From Megachile rotundata (Eukaryota; Arthropoda; Insecta; Hymenoptera; Megachilidae), in contig NW_027473329.1 in assembly GCF_050947335.1 (NCBI RefSeq), forward strand, positions 1,364,001 through 1,428,000: DNA of 64,000 nt, read 5' to 3'. Each line of letters opens with the position of its first letter. The stretch's first letter is position 1. A program made the position numbers and the translations under genes. Of this stretch, positions 62,801 through 64,000 are shown piece after piece. The notes under the pieces are model-generated. The model did no database searches. It was not told where the DNA came from and saw only the letters and a list, made by a program, of their open reading frames with translations.

Positions 62801-64000
62801 TGTGCTTGTGTGATTGTGTGATTGTGTGATTGTGTGATTGTGTGATTGTGTGATTGTGTGATTGTGTAATTGTGATTGTGCGATTGTGATTGTGTGATTG
62901 TGTGATTGTGTGATTGTGTGATTGTGTGATTGTGTGATTGTGAGATTGTGTGTTTGTGTGCTTTTGTGTTTGTGATTGTGTGATTGTGATTGTGTGATTG
63001 TGATTGTGTGATTGTGTGATTGTGTGATTGTGTGATTGTGTGATTGTGTGATTGTGTGATTGTGTGATTGTGTGATTGTGTGATTGAGTGATTGTGTGAT
63101 TGTGTGATTGTGTGATTGTGTGATTGTGTGATTGTGTGATTGTGTGGTTGTGTGACCGTGATTGTGTGACCGTGGTTGTGTGATCGTGATTGTGTGATCG
63201 TGATAGTGTGACCGTGAATGTGTGGTTGCGTGATTGTGATTGCGTGATTGCGATTGCGTGATTGTGATTGCGTGATTGTGTGATTGTGTGATTATGTGAT
63301 TGTGTGATTGTGTGATTGTGTGATTGTGTGATTGTGTGATTGTGTGATTGTGTGATTGTGTGATTGTGTGATTGTGTGATTGTGTGATTGCGTGATTGTG
63401 TGCTTGTGTGATTGTGTGATTGTGATTGTGTGATTGTGTGACTGTGTGATTGTGTGATTGTGTGATTGTGTGGTTGTGTGACCGTGATTGTGTGACCGTG
63501 ATTGTGTGATCGTGATTGTGTGATCGTGTTAGTGTGACCGTGAATGTGTGATTGCGTGATTGTGATTGCGTGATTGCGATTGCGTGATTGTGATTGCGTG
63601 ATTGTGTGATTGTGTGATTGTGTGATTGTGTGATGGTGTGATTAGGTGATTGTGTGATTGTGTGATTGTGTGATTGTGTGATTGTGTGATTGTGTGATTG
63701 TGTGGTTGTGTGATTGTGTGATTGTGTGATTGTGTGCTTGTGTGATTGTATAATTGTGATTGTGCGATTGTGATTGTGTGATTGTGATTGTGTGATTGTG
63801 GTTGTGTGATTGTGATTGTGTGATTGTGATTGTGTGATTGTGATTGTGTGATTGTGATTGTGTGATTGTGACTGTGTGATTGTGTGAGTGTGTGATTGTG
63901 TGATTGAGTGATTGTGTGCTTGTGTGATTGTGTGATTGTGTGATTGTGTGATTGTGTGATTGTGTGATTGTGTGATTGTGTAATTGTGATTGTGCGATTG
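59807..64000 (+). repeat. Mixed 8-mer/14-mer mosaic B19 (continues past window)
   Basis: 8-mer fabric with short 14-mer patches (for example 60495-60595, 61075-61175, 62235-62340). Frequent variants are GTATAATTG, GTGGTTG, GTTAG-GACCG-GAATG, runs of GATTGCG, GATTAGG, and a GTGTTTGTGTGCTTTTG word near 61370 and 62950. The modules recur with periods of about 1580 bp. The window ends inside the repeat. No gene is seen. Confidence 0.92.
60474..63755 (+). repeat. Higher-order repeat with ~1580 bp period inside B19
   Basis: GTATAAT occurs at 60474, 61054, 62220, 62634 and 63748. The pair 61054/62634 and the GTGCTTTTG word at 61381/62961 share an exact spacing of 1580. GGTTGCG (61661/63225) is spaced 1564, two 8-mers less. 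TGTTAG occurs at 60261, 60833, 61999 and 63527. The pattern fits tandem duplication followed by gain and loss of single 8-mers. Confidence 0.87.

Noticed and set aside
1..64000. CENP-B box or other known centromeric motif, G-quadruplex runs, tRNA or rRNA genes, transposon ends
   Set aside because: None seen: G runs do not exceed three and are rare, C is too scarce for these motifs, and no segment departs from the satellite word.

Overview
The whole 64 kb window is one head-to-tail satellite array. I found no gene, RNA gene, transposon, CRISPR array or ordinary single-copy sequence. The basic unit on the + strand is the 8-mer TGTGATTG. A second form lacks one TG step and is 6 bases long. The window is built from two fabrics. 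One is made of tandem 8-mers carrying many single-base variants. The other is made of a 14-mer (8+6, TGTGATTGTGATTG) repeated with very few variants. By my boundaries about 31 kb (roughly half) is 14-mer array, in 19 tracts of 0.2 to 4.4 kb. The rest is variant-rich 8-mer fabric in 19 blocks. All units point the same way.

A tandem array of this size, with nested higher-order duplication, indicates a eukaryotic genome, probably a heterochromatic or subtelomeric satellite resolved by long reads. Nothing in the sequence identifies the species. I see no telomeric tandem (TTAGGG type) and no recognisable transposon or gene edge that would place it on a chromosome.

Layout: from 1 to about 54 kb, 14-mer arrays (A1 to A18) alternate with 8-mer blocks (B1 to B17). 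Fifteen of the 19 arrays begin right after the same junction word, GAGCTTG. Most leave by one of a few conserved tail junctions. The blocks are related to each other and fall into families, so array plus flank has been copied as a composite, while array lengths changed independently. From 54 kb on, the 14-mer arrays shrink to short remnants. The sequence becomes an 8-mer mosaic with its own higher-order periods of about 1654 bp (54.9-59.0 kb) and about 1580 bp (60.5-64 kb).

The - strand of the repeat (CAATCACA) contains no stop codon in any frame, while the + strand has TGA in every unit. This yields huge open frames on the - strand (the longest, 30206-55738, is 8510 codons of an HNHTITQS-type peptide). 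They are a by-product of the repeat and are not annotated as genes. The points of interest are the composite architecture, its conserved junctions, 14-bp-step length variation, locally homogenised variant runs and several recent tandem duplications with exact spacings.
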